This document shows, piece by piece, positions 7,847 to 14,865 of a stretch of 20,355 bases of DNA. How positions within the stretch are numbered: the first letter of the stretch is position 1; the number at the start of each line of letters is the position of its first letter. Location of the stretch: positions 777,654 through 798,008 of the forward strand of contig NW_008705574.1 of assembly GCF_000186865.1 (NCBI RefSeq), given 5' to 3'. The stretch is from Aureococcus anophagefferens (Eukaryota; Sar; Pelagophyceae; Pelagomonadales; Pelagomonadaceae). The translations under genes were made by a program, and so were the position numbers. The notes under the pieces are model-generated. The model saw only the letters and a list, made by a program, of their open reading frames with translations. It was not told the DNA's origin and did not search any database.

Positions 7847-8593
7847 TTACGCTCCCCTCCGCCGCCGCGCGACGACGAGCGCCGCCGCGGCGACGCCGAC
7901 GCCGACCGCGTAGAGCCAGTTCGGCACGCAGCGCACGGAGAGGACGACGGCGTTGTTGCCGTCCATGAACTCGGCGGCGTAGGCGACGAGCGCGTCCGCG
8001 TGCTCCGGCGCGACGGCCGCGTCGAGCCCCGCGTGCGGCTTCGCGATCTGCGTGAAGCAGTTCTTGAAGTCGCGGCGCGCGGCGCGCATGTCGTCCGCGA
8101 CGTCGAAGAGCACGTGGTCGCATTTCGGCAGCACGCGCTTGACCTTCTTCTGCGTGTTCTTGCCGCCGCCGACGACGAGCGCGCCGTAGAGGATGAACGT
8201 CGCCGCGACGGCCTCGACCGCGTCCGCGGCCCGGAGCCGATCGACGTACGCGACCGTCGCGGCCGTCCGCCGCGCGGCGCAGACGGCGCGCCAGCCGGGC
8301 CCGAAGAGCTGCGCGAGGTCCGCCTCGTAGCCCGGCGCCAGGCGCTTCAGCTTCGTGGCCCGGCGGAGGTGCGCGACGAGCGGGTCGGCCGCGTGGTCGT
8401 CCAAGCGCTCCTCCAGCGCGACCGTGAGCAGGTAGAACTGGGCGATGGCGCCGCCGTAGAGCGACGCGTCCGTGAAGATGAGCGGCAGCTTGACGAAGCC
8501 GATGGCGTTGCCCCAGGCGTGCTGCCGGTGGATGGCGCCCATCATGCGCGAGAAGAGCGGCTTGTCGCTTTCTCGTGTCTCCTCGTCGTCCAT
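7847..8593 (-). CDS. Heme oxygenase-like protein with C-terminal membrane anchor
   Basis: Single exon, 248 residues. The helical layout follows heme oxygenase: IHRQHAWGNAIGFVK places a His at residue 25, the position of the proximal haem ligand in human HO-1. LLTVALEERLDD matches the YVALEEE helix, LFGPGWRAV the YGPRW segment, and YVDRLRAAD the YVKRLHE segment. The distal-helix Gly cluster is present (VVGGGK, 140-145), but the Asp that activates water in HO-1 (GDLSGG) is replaced by a hydrophobic residue in this by-eye alignment. Residues 226-243 form a C-terminal membrane helix followed by RRRRGA, giving the tail-anchored topology of ER heme oxygenases, not that of plastid ones. It may be a true oxygenase or a haem-binding relative. 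The stop codon overlaps a GTAAGT sequence. Confidence 0.7.
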   Translation of the reverse strand: MDDEETRESDKPLFSRMMGAIHRQHAWGNAIGFVKLPLIFTDASLYGGAIAQFYLLTVALEERLDDHAADPLVAHLRRATKLKRLAPGYEADLAQLFGPGWRAVCAARRTAATVAYVDRLRAADAVEAVAATFILYGALVVGGGKNTQKKVKRVLPKCDHVLFDVADDMRAARRDFKNCFTQIAKPHAGLDAAVAPEHADALVAYAAEFMDGNNAVVLSVRCVPNWLYAVGVGVAAAALVVARRRRGA

Positions 8594-8922
8594 GGTGGAA
8601 GAGCTGCTCGATGTGGCGGTGTTTTGTGATAGCTGCGTTTCGGGTTGGCGGCGGTCGCGATCGCTGCTGGGCTGGCGGCGCGGCGCGCTGCGGGTGGCGA
8701 CGCAGAAGACGACGCTGAGCAAGGCGGCACGGCGCGCTGCGGGTGGCGACGCAGGAAAACGACGCTGAGCAAGGCGCACGCGCTTCGTGCTGTGGTAAAT
8801 CGTGAGCGCCGCGAGTGCGCAGCGCCGCGCGCGCCCGCCGCCGGGCGACGACACCGGTGGCTGCGACGAGCGAAACAGCGACGCCGCGACCGGGAACCAC
8901 ACCAACCACGAACTTACGAGCT
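8594..8922. other. Intergenic region with tandem repeat
   Basis: It contains the presumed promoter of the heme oxygenase-like gene, the 3' flank of the plastid protein gene, and a 49-bp tandem duplication. No gene is supported. Confidence 0.5.
8683..8780. repeat. 49-bp tandem direct repeat, two copies
   Basis: Units 8683-8731 and 8732-8780 both start GCGCGCTGCGGGTGGCGACG and contain ACGACGCTGAGCAAGGCG. They differ at a few positions. The repeat sits 90-190 bp upstream of the heme oxygenase-like start codon. Confidence 0.8.
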
Positions 8923-9648
8923 TCAGACGTCGATGATGACGCCCTCGCCCTTGCGCGAGCCGGGACGACTCGCCGCGGGCACGTCGCGGCCGTCGAGGTC
9001 GAGGCTCGTGATGTCGACGTTGCCGCCGCCGTCGATGACGGCGACGAAGCGCACGGTGCCCGCGCCCTTGGAGCCGCGCGCCGTCGCGACGCACTGGACC
9101 TGCTTGCGGACCGCGCCGTTGATCGACGAGGAGCTGTAGGCCTGCTGCATGGGCGGGTCGACGACGACGTCGTCGCCGAGCTGCGGCCTCAGGGCGCGCT
9201 CGACGGCGCGCAGGGCGCTGTCCATGTCCGCCGCGGTCTCCGCCATGGCCTTGGACGCCATGCCGACGACGCCCTTGGCGACGGAGCCGACGAGACTTCC
9301 GAGGAGGCCGCCGCCCTTGAAGACCTCGTCGATCTCGCGGCCCATCTGCGCCTGCTGCTTCTCGAGGGCCGTCTCCTCCTTCTTGCCGAAGAACTTGGCG
9401 ACGCCGTCGAAGAACGACGACGGCTCGTCGCCGTCGCGGCCGAGCCGCTGCTTCAACGCGGCGTTCTCGCGGCGGAGCCGCGCGACCTCGGCCTCGTCGT
9501 CGCCGCCGCCCTGCTGCGACGCGAAGAAGCGGTCGGGCTGGCGGTTGCAGAGGATGGGCGTCGTCGCGCGCGGCGCGAAGCCCGACGCGAGGCCCAGGGC
9601 GAGGGCCGCCGGCGCGAGGCGCCGCCGCGTGAGCAGGCGGCCGATCAT
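8923..9648 (-). CDS. Plastid-targeted protein with possible Coa1/Tim21-like C-terminal fold
   Basis: Predicted 241 residues from the ATG at 9648; an in-frame ATG at 9702 adds a hydrophilic lead and would bury the signal peptide, so 9648 is preferred. Residues 1-22 are a signal peptide (LAPAALALGLASG) followed by ASGFAP at 21-26 and an Arg/Thr-rich stretch. This is the bipartite ASAFAP-type leader that sends proteins into stramenopile complex plastids. A short coiled coil (EVARLRRENAALKQRL) and a Gly/Ala segment (LLGSLVGSVAKGVVGMASKAM) follow. The C-terminal part (SSSSINGAVRKQV, ATARGSKGAGTVRFVAV) resembles the GSKGxG-containing beta domain of Coa1/Tim21-type proteins; this is a tentative resemblance. 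It is divergent from the next gene across 225 bp, which may act as a shared promoter. Confidence 0.75.
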   Translation of the reverse strand: MIGRLLTRRRLAPAALALGLASGFAPRATTPILCNRQPDRFFASQQGGGDDEAEVARLRRENAALKQRLGRDGDEPSSFFDGVAKFFGKKEETALEKQQAQMGREIDEVFKGGGLLGSLVGSVAKGVVGMASKAMAETAADMDSALRAVERALRPQLGDDVVVDPPMQQAYSSSSINGAVRKQVQCVATARGSKGAGTVRFVAVIDGGGNVDITSLDLDGRDVPAASRPGSRKGEGVIIDV

Positions 9649-9873
9649 CGCGTGTGCGTTGCGTTCTTGCCCTCGGGCTCGTCGAGCGCGATGCCGACCC
9701 ACTCTTCCGACGCGCCGCTGAGCACGCGTGCGACGATGGACGCGCTGAGAACACGCGGAGCGGCTCAGACTGCCGCACTGCTTCCCAGGCTCATGTTGCC
9801 TTCGGTAGCTTAGAAGGTTGAACTAAACTGTTCCGGCGGGGCAGCCATCAAACTCCTCAAACACGACAAACCG

Positions 9874-11774
9874 ATGTCGCGGCCGGACTGGTGCAGCCGC
9901 GTCGAGAACGTGCGCGGCAGCTTCGGCGCCCCGCGGCCGCTGCCGAAGCGCGCGGAGTACGTGCCCAAGGCCACGGAGCGGCGGCCCGCGCGGGCCATCG
10001 TCGACAGCAACAAGCCCAAGTCCATGAACGCGCCCATCCGCAAGATCACGCAGCAGCGCGTCGCCACGGGCGTCGACGTGCGCGCGGCGCGCATCTCGAA
10101 CGCGGCGACGCGCGCGCAGAAGCGCGGGCCGCACAAGGCCGTTTCGAAGCCCCCCGAGGACGCGGCGCGCGCGCAGACGGCGCGCGACGCCCCCAACGCG
10201 GAGCGGCGCGCGGCCGCGCTCGCCGCGCGGCGGTCGACGTCCGCCGCCGCCGGGCGGGGCGCGGGCCGCGGGCGCGCCGTCGAAGCGCCGCGCGCCGTGC
10301 GCTTCGACGGCGCGTCGACGGCCCACGCGAAGACGCGGACGCGGCCGCGGCACGCGGCGCCGCCGTCGTCGGTCAACGCCGGCGGCGACATCCTGGGCGC
10401 GGGCGGCGCCGACTCCTGGATGGACTCCCTCGACCCGAAGGACTGGCGCGGGCACCAGGCCTTCGGCGACGCCCGGGAGGCCGTCGCGGGCGCGCTCCAG
10501 GGCAGCAAAAGAGCGCGACATTCCCAACTCCAAAGGCTCCTATCTCGGCCGTTTTCCACTCGTTTCGGCTGATTTTTGGACGAGCGATCATCTGTCGGAA
10601 CGGTATCGAAGCCCGGATGCTTTTTCCGGAACGCGCGCGCGCGGAACACTCACGTTGAAGCGACGTTGAATCACCCTTGTGCTGCCCAGGCGCGCTCCAC
10701 GCGTACGAGGACGTCGCGGAGGCGTGCGCGGCGTTCGGCGCGCCGCTGTCGCTGGACGTCGACGACGCCAAGGCGCCCGCGCCGGCCGGCGACGACCGCC
10801 TGGTGACGGCCGTCGACGGCCGCACCGTCGAGTTCTCCGGCCTGGCCCACGAGTCGGGGCCCGTGTCCGCGGAGTTCCGCGAGTCGCGGCGCAAGGCGCT
10901 CCGGAACGCGCCCAGGGGCAAGGCCACGCGGACCATCACCTGGGACCAGCTCAAGAAGAACTACGACCCGCGGGACGAGTGGGTGCGGCCGCCGACGGGC
11001 GACTGCCCGGACGCGTCCGGCGATTCCGACGCGTGGCGCGCCGCGTGGGAGGACCACGACCCCTGGGGGCCGAACCTGCCCATGGACGCCCCGGCGCCGG
11101 CGCCGCCGGCCTTCGGGGCGTCCGCCACGGAAGCGGCCTTCGGGGCGTCCGCCACGGAGGCCGGAGCGCCGCCGGCCTTCGGGGCGTCGGCCACGGAGGC
11201 CTTCGCCCGGAAGCGCGCGTCGCTGCGCACGCCGCCGCCGCCGCCGCGCGACGTCGCCGAGGGCGCCGCGCCCGCGCCGGGCTTCGACGGCGAGGCGGCG
11301 GACGCGGCGTCGTCCAAGTCGCAGCGCTCCGCCGCGTCGCAGCGCTCCGCGGCGTCGAAGAACTCCGCGGCGTCCAAGGCCTCGAAGGCGTCGCTCGCGT
11401 CGAAGCCGAGCGAGGTGTCCATCGGCCTCGTCGACGCGCCCGCGGAGGTCGTCGTCGACGTCGCCCCGGGCCAGTACCCGACGCCCGTCCCGACCTGGGA
11501 GAGCGGCGGCACGCGGAGCCGCGCGTGTTCGCCGACCGCGCAGTTCGCCGCGGGTTTGCGGTCCGACACGCCCGAGCCCTACGAGCACGAGAAGACGTTC
11601 TTCGTCGAGCCCGTCGAGCTCGAGCGGAGCTGCCTCGACGACGACGGCCGCGGCGTCGACGACGACGACGAGCCCCCGCCGACGCCCGACTTCGACTACG
11701 CGCGCGGCCTCCAGCAGCCGGGCACCTACGGCGACGAGTCCTTCGAGTGCTTCGACGACGAGGACCAGCCCTAG
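9874..11774 (+). CDS. Long basic/disordered protein, unknown function, 2 exons
   Basis: Exon 1 is 9874-10489 and exon 2 is 10690-11774, giving 566 residues; the spliced frame is continuous (EAVAG to ALHAYEDVAEAC). The first 190 residues are very basic and Ala/Arg-rich (PIRKITQQRVATGVDVRAAR). A more ordered segment follows (GADSWMDSLDPKDWRGHQAF, then a helical stretch around HAYEDVAEACAAFG and EFRESRRKALRNAPRGKATR). The C-terminal half is disordered, with three PPAFGASATEA-type repeats (window 11107-11200), an SAAS/SKAS-rich stretch and acidic Asp runs. I do not recognise a domain; the basic start and acidic tail would fit a nucleic-acid or cytoskeleton-associated protein, but that is a guess. 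The intron is introner copy 3 and requires a GC 5' splice site. Confidence 0.75.
10498..10689 (+). mobile_element. Introner element copy 3 (192 bp), uses a GC donor
   Basis: Perfect 8-bp duplication GCGCGCTC at 10490-10497 and 10690-10697 (extends to 10 bp, GCGCGCTCCA). The element starts CAGGGCAGCAAAAGAGCG and ends CCCTTGTGCTGCCCAG. It has the same length and orientation relative to its gene as copy 1, with long identical blocks (CTCGGCCGTTTTCCACTCG, GCTGATTTTTGGACGAGCG). The frame is restored only if splicing starts at the first base of the upstream duplicate, which is GC, giving a 200-nt GC-AG phase-1 intron. The nearest upstream GT (10483) would shift the frame. Confidence 0.92.
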
Positions 11775-11852
11775 GCGCGCGCCTTTGATGTGTCCGTAAG
11801 ATCGAGGTTCCCCGAGCGGCGCACGCCTTAGCTTCGCGCGCGCCGCTCCGAG

Positions 11853-12635
11853 TCAGGCCATCCGGTTCAGGTGCGTGATCTTCCGGTACGTGCGCGCCGC
11901 GTGCTCCCGGCGCACGAGCTGGGCCTCGAGCCAGCGGAGCTTCCGCTCGTGCTCGCGGTAGCCCCGGTTCATGAAGGCCGAGTCCGCGAGGAGCTCCGGC
12001 GCCGCGTGCTTCAGCGCGTGCACGTTCTCGCGGCCCGCGGTGAGCACGAGCTTCCGGTCGCGCTTGAGCTCGGTCGACGCGAAGGCGAGCGCGAGGCCGC
12101 ACTGCTTCACGGCGAGGTAGACGACCTCCCGGTCGCCGCGGAGCTCCGCGGACGCCCACCTGCGCCGGGTTTCGGGTTCGGCGAGAAACTCCGGAGGCGC
12201 CGCGCGCGCGCTGGAGCGCGAGGCCGTAGTTGCGCACGGCGACGAGGACGAGGTCCTTGAGGCCGGCGGCGGCGCCCGCGTCCTCGAGCATGGACCCGTC
12301 GAGCGTGAGCGTCTCGAGCCACCGCGCCTTCAGATCGTAGCCTGAGGGTTTCGCGTCTTCTCGCGCGGCCGCCCCGGGACTCCGCCGCCGCGAGCGGAGG
12401 CGCGCGCGCGCGCCGCGCCGCCGCGGCCCCCGAACTTGACGCGACTCCGGGGCGCGCCGTGGCGATCCTCGGCGTGGTGGACCGCGACGCGCGTGTCGCC
12501 GAGGTCGCGCTTGATGTCGCGGCGGATCGCGTTGTCCTCGAGCTGCCGCTTCGGTCGGACTTGCTCGAGGGTCTTGGCGTTGAACTTGAAGCGGATCTCC
12601 TTGAGGCGCTGCGACGTGCGGTGCTGCTGGAGCAT
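11853..12635 (-). CDS. DUF4116 repeat protein, 3 exons
   Basis: The C-terminal part has tandem DUF4116-like repeats, a roughly 48-residue helical repeat common in protists. These include DLVLVAVRNYGLALQWASAE, DREVVYLAVKQCGLALAFAS and a third starting DRKLVLTAGRENVHALKHAA. The protein ends THLNRMA. Exon 3 is 12159-11853 and exon 2 is 12341-12212. The junction needs a GC donor at 12211 (CA|GCGCGC) to make the expected LALQWAS; this intron is only 52 nt. Exon 1 starts at 12635 (MLQQHRTSQRLKEIRFKFN) and ends near 12446 (GT donor) or 12428 (GC donor); both keep frame. The N-terminal part is highly charged and unrecognised. The function of DUF4116 is unknown. Confidence 0.75.
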
Positions 12636-12792
12636 CGTGCTTTTTACGCGGTCGCGGCGTCGTCGCGTCTCGCGGTCGGCGCGGGTCGGCGCGGGTCGTT
12701 ACGGCCTCGCGCTCGACGATGCGCGCGCGCGAGCGCGCGACACGGCTCCGGCAGCTAAAAGCTCGCAGCACACACACACAGCACGAGCTCGA

Positions 12793-12970
12793 CCGGAGCC
12801 GCGCCGCGCGCGCGACGCGTTCGAGGAGGAGGAGCTGCCCCGTCTGCTCGACGACCTTGTTGGGCCCGATCGAAGAGCTCTTCTTGTGTCAGATGTTTGG
12901 CGCGATCACGACGACGATCACACGCTGCCGGAGCCGCGCCGCGCGCGCGCGTAGGAGGAGGAGGGCTGCC
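12793..12970. repeat. Imperfect direct repeat (~43 bp), copies about 135 bp apart
   Basis: Copies at about 12793-12838 and 12928-12970 both run CCGGAGCCGCGCCGCGCGCG, then a few variable bases, then GAGGAGGAGG and CTGCC. The spacer contains the short repeat ACGACGATCAC. Confidence 0.65.
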
Positions 12971-13008
12971 ACTCCGGGCTGTTGCGGCTCGACGGGCTGC
13001 ACAAAAAG

Positions 13009-13061
13009 AAACACCGCCGCCGGGGGTGTTTTTTTCAGCGCCGCCGAACAAAAAAAACACC
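13009..13061. repeat. Three-arm inverted repeat with A/T tracts
   Basis: AAACACC (13009-13015), GGTGTTTTTTT (13025-13035) and AAAAAAAACACC (13050-13061). The middle arm can pair with either outer arm, giving two mutually exclusive hairpins with GC-rich loops. It lies about 50 bp beyond the tRNA-Ala terminator. Confidence 0.7.
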
Positions 13062-13108
13062 GACACGTCCCTGGATGGCTCTGGAGGGTGGATAGATGTC
13101 GCGGGGAC

Positions 13109-13117
13109 AAAAAAAAA
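13109..13117 (-). terminator. Pol III terminator of tRNA-Ala
   Basis: Nine A on the plus strand, so T9 on the tRNA strand, starting 10 nt after the discriminator base. Confidence 0.85.
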
Positions 13118-13127
13118 TCATCCGCAG

Positions 13128-13224
13128 TGGAGGTAGAGGGATTTGAACCCGCGGCCTTGTACGCTACTCGATATCGAGAAGTATCGCATGCGAAGCGATC
13201 GCTCTACCCCTGAGCTATACCCCC
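13128..13224 (-). tRNA. tRNA-Ala (anticodon CGC) with ~25-nt insertion in the variable region
   Basis: Acceptor arms GGGGGTA and TACCTCC pair fully and include a G3:U70 pair, the main identity mark of tRNA-Ala. The D arm is GCTC/GAGC. The anticodon stem ATCGC/GCGAT encloses the loop TTCGCAT (anticodon CGC). The T arm is GCGGG-TTCAAAT-CCCTC with one mismatch, and box B (GGTTCAAATCC) is good. Between the anticodon stem and the T arm there are 30 nt where 5 are usual. The extra sequence contains a perfect palindrome CTCGATATCGAG that can form a hairpin extended by CT/AG. A canonical intron after position 37 does not work, because the 3' half then loses the anticodon stem. It may be an ectopic intron, a long variable arm or a tRNA pseudogene. 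Confidence 0.8.
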
Positions 13225-13453
13225 CGCAGAACGCTGCCCCGAACCCGCTACCCGGAGGCTGCCGATTTCGATGACTTGTTCGTTCGAATTGCGAAAGTCA
13301 CACGCAGAAGCGTTCATGATCTCGGGAAGCAAGCACAACAAATCGACTGGCCGGGGGTTGCCCAAAGTTCAATGCTCTAGTATATCTTCTCAACCAACGC
13401 GTTTTATCAACCCTCTAAGCTTTGGAGCTGGGGCTGCGTGCCGCGCACCGCCC

Positions 13454-14312
13454 ATGGCGACGCAGGACGAGCTCCTCCAGGCCGTGGACGAGTGCTGTGC
13501 GTTTTACGGCGCGTCGCGAACGTGACACTTCCGGAGAGCGAGAGAGCGTCTGTCATCTCGACGAGAGGAGAACGGCGCACGTCGAGTCGGGCGGCCGACG
13601 CGGGCGCTGGGGCATCTTAACGGCGCGAGCTGGGAGCGACCGGCGCGCGTGGGTTTTGCGCGAGCTGGGAGCGACCGGCGGGCGTCGGGTTTGTGCGTCG
13701 CCCGGCCACGATTCGGGCAGCCGTTTGGTCGTCTCGAGATTTCTCACGCGCAGGCGAGCGCGTCATCCAGTTCCTCCAGGAGAGCAACGTGCCCAAGGAG
13801 CAGATCGCGCCGATCATCAAGCTCGCGCAGATCCACGACTCCGAGGAGGTGCTCGAGATCGCCGAGGAGCTCGGCGCGCGCGCCGGGTCCCGCGGAAAGA
13901 CGAAGAGGACCGAACGCTCGCGCCGAAGAGGACCGAACTCTCGCGCGCCCGAAGCGAACGAACCCCTCGCACGGACCTCACCCTCGCGACGCGACGCGCA
14001 GGCCACTGCATGGCGTACATGCGCCACGAGCGGCTCGTCCGCCTCCTCAAGTCCGGTTGGAAGGCGACGTGCACCTACAAGCAGGTCCTGCGAAAAAAGT
14101 CCTTCAAGGTCGTCGCGCGCCTCGAGGCGGACAACAAGACGGACGCGGAGGAGCTCGAGGAGGCGCGACGGAAGCGCGACGAGGTCGACCACAACTGCGC
14201 GCTCGCGAACCTCAAGCTCTACAAGATGGTCGCGCTGAACCACATCATGGAGGAGAACCCGCCGGGCACGGCGGAGGGCGAGGAGGCCGCGGCGCCGGAA
14301 GAGACGAAGTAG
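13454..14312 (+). CDS. Small helical protein, unknown function, 3 exons
   Basis: Exons 13454-13496, 13754-13873 and 14002-14312 give 157 residues. The spliced product starts MATQDELLQAVDECCERVIQ and continues through EQIAPIIKLAQIHDSEEVLE. After the second junction come MAYMRHERLVRLLKSGW, a basic segment (YKQVLRKKSFKVVARLE), a charged helix (DAEELEEARRKRDEVDHN) and a Glu-rich tail. Intron 1 has a good GTGCGT donor at 13497. Intron 2 has no GT donor in the required phase; a GC at 13874 (CTCG|GCGCGC) or 13880 keeps the frame. Both introns hold tandem duplications (35 bp x2 and 23 bp x2). I do not recognise the family; the content is mostly alpha-helical. Confidence 0.65.
13623..13692. repeat. 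35-bp tandem repeat inside intron 1 of the small helical protein gene
   Basis: Units 13623-13657 and 13658-13692 both begin GCGCGAGCTGGGAGCGACCG and end in GGGTTT-type sequence, with only a few differences. Confidence 0.85.
13901..13946. repeat. 23-bp tandem repeat inside intron 2 of the small helical protein gene
   Basis: Units 13901-13923 and 13924-13946 read CGAAGAGGACCGAAC, one variable base, then CTCGCGC; they differ at one position. Such a recent duplication fits intronic sequence and not exon. Confidence 0.8.
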
Positions 14313-14455
14313 GAGCGGGCGGGCTAGTTTCGCGGTGGGCGGCGTTTCTAAGCGCGTTCGCGGCTGAAACGCGCGCGGTCGAACGCCGCGCGCCAAAAAA
14401 AATGCCGCACGCCCTTCGCCTACTTAAAAAAACGCAAAGCACGATAACACGAACC

Positions 14456-14471
14456 AAAAAAAACAAAAAAA
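14456..14471 (-). terminator. Pol III terminator of tRNA-Thr
   Basis: A8 then A7 on the plus strand (T7 and T8 on the tRNA strand), beginning about 13 nt after the discriminator base. Confidence 0.85.
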
Positions 14472-14483
14472 GAAACCGTGGAC

Positions 14484-14555
14484 AGCTCTCACGCGGGATC
14501 GAACCACGGACCTTTTGTTTACAAGACAAATGCTCTGCCACTGAGCCATAAGAGC
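14484..14555 (-). tRNA. tRNA-Thr (anticodon TGT)
   Basis: A normal 72-nt cloverleaf. The acceptor GCTCTTA pairs with TGAGAGC (one G-T), and the D arm is GCTC-AGTGGCA-GAGC. The anticodon stem TTTGT/ACAAA encloses CTTGTAA (anticodon TGT). The variable loop is AGGTC, and the T arm is CGTGG-TTCGATC-CCGCG. There is no intron. Boxes A and B are intact and a T-run follows. It is divergent from the TTL-like gene. Confidence 0.95.
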
Positions 14556-14865
14556 AAAATCGAGATCAGCGAGCGCCGCGCCGCTCGGCCCTCTCGAAGT
14601 CCTGTGGCCGTGCACGCGCCTCGTCGGTGCGCCGCGCGCGCGTCGCCAGCGCTGCGCATCGCGCGGTAGCAGCACGTCGACGACCTGTGCACGAAATTCG
14701 GATCTGTGCACACGAAAGAGGCATCGCCGAAGCGCCGAAGCGCTGCAGCACATTGAAACATCAGACGAATACGAGGAGCAAACACTCAAGCTCGGAACAG
14801 ACACTCCGGCTCTGCGCACATCATCAGAAGAAACCCGAACACCGTCGCAGCTCGAATCACAAGTC
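14556..14865. other. Intergenic region upstream of the TTL-like gene
   Basis: 310 bp between the tRNA-Thr 5' end and the ATG at 14866. The part from about 14690 is AT-richer (ACATTGAAACATCAGACG) and is the likely promoter and 5' UTR. No gene is supported. Confidence 0.5.

Larger units (their letters stand above)
12636..13127. other. Gene-poor region with repeats and hairpins
   Basis: No confident gene. It contains a (CA)n-like run near 12770-12780, an imperfect direct repeat of about 43 bp, and A/T-tract inverted repeats just before the tRNA-Ala terminator. One plus-strand frame through 12830-12945 has a CPVC motif, but its third positions are mixed and it is not supported. Confidence 0.5.

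Noticed and set aside
7630..8629. Plus-strand frames antisense to the heme oxygenase-like gene
   Set aside because: Arg/Asp/Val-rich mirror translations of GC-rich codons; no independent support.
10951..12777. 608-codon minus-strand frame covering the DUF4116 gene
   Set aside because: It reads through introns and antisense to the disordered protein gene; only short parts coincide with real exons.
12830..12945. Plus-strand zinc-finger-like frame with CPVC
   Set aside because: Only one Cys pair, mixed third positions, and flanked by repeats; no start or partner exons seen.
13128..13224. Canonical intron (after position 37) in tRNA-Ala
   Set aside because: Removing 25 nt there leaves a 3' half that cannot pair with the anticodon stem ATCGC; the extra sequence must lie in the variable region.
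13497..14001. Introners in the small helical protein gene
   Set aside because: No target duplications and no inverted ends; these introns instead contain internal tandem duplications.
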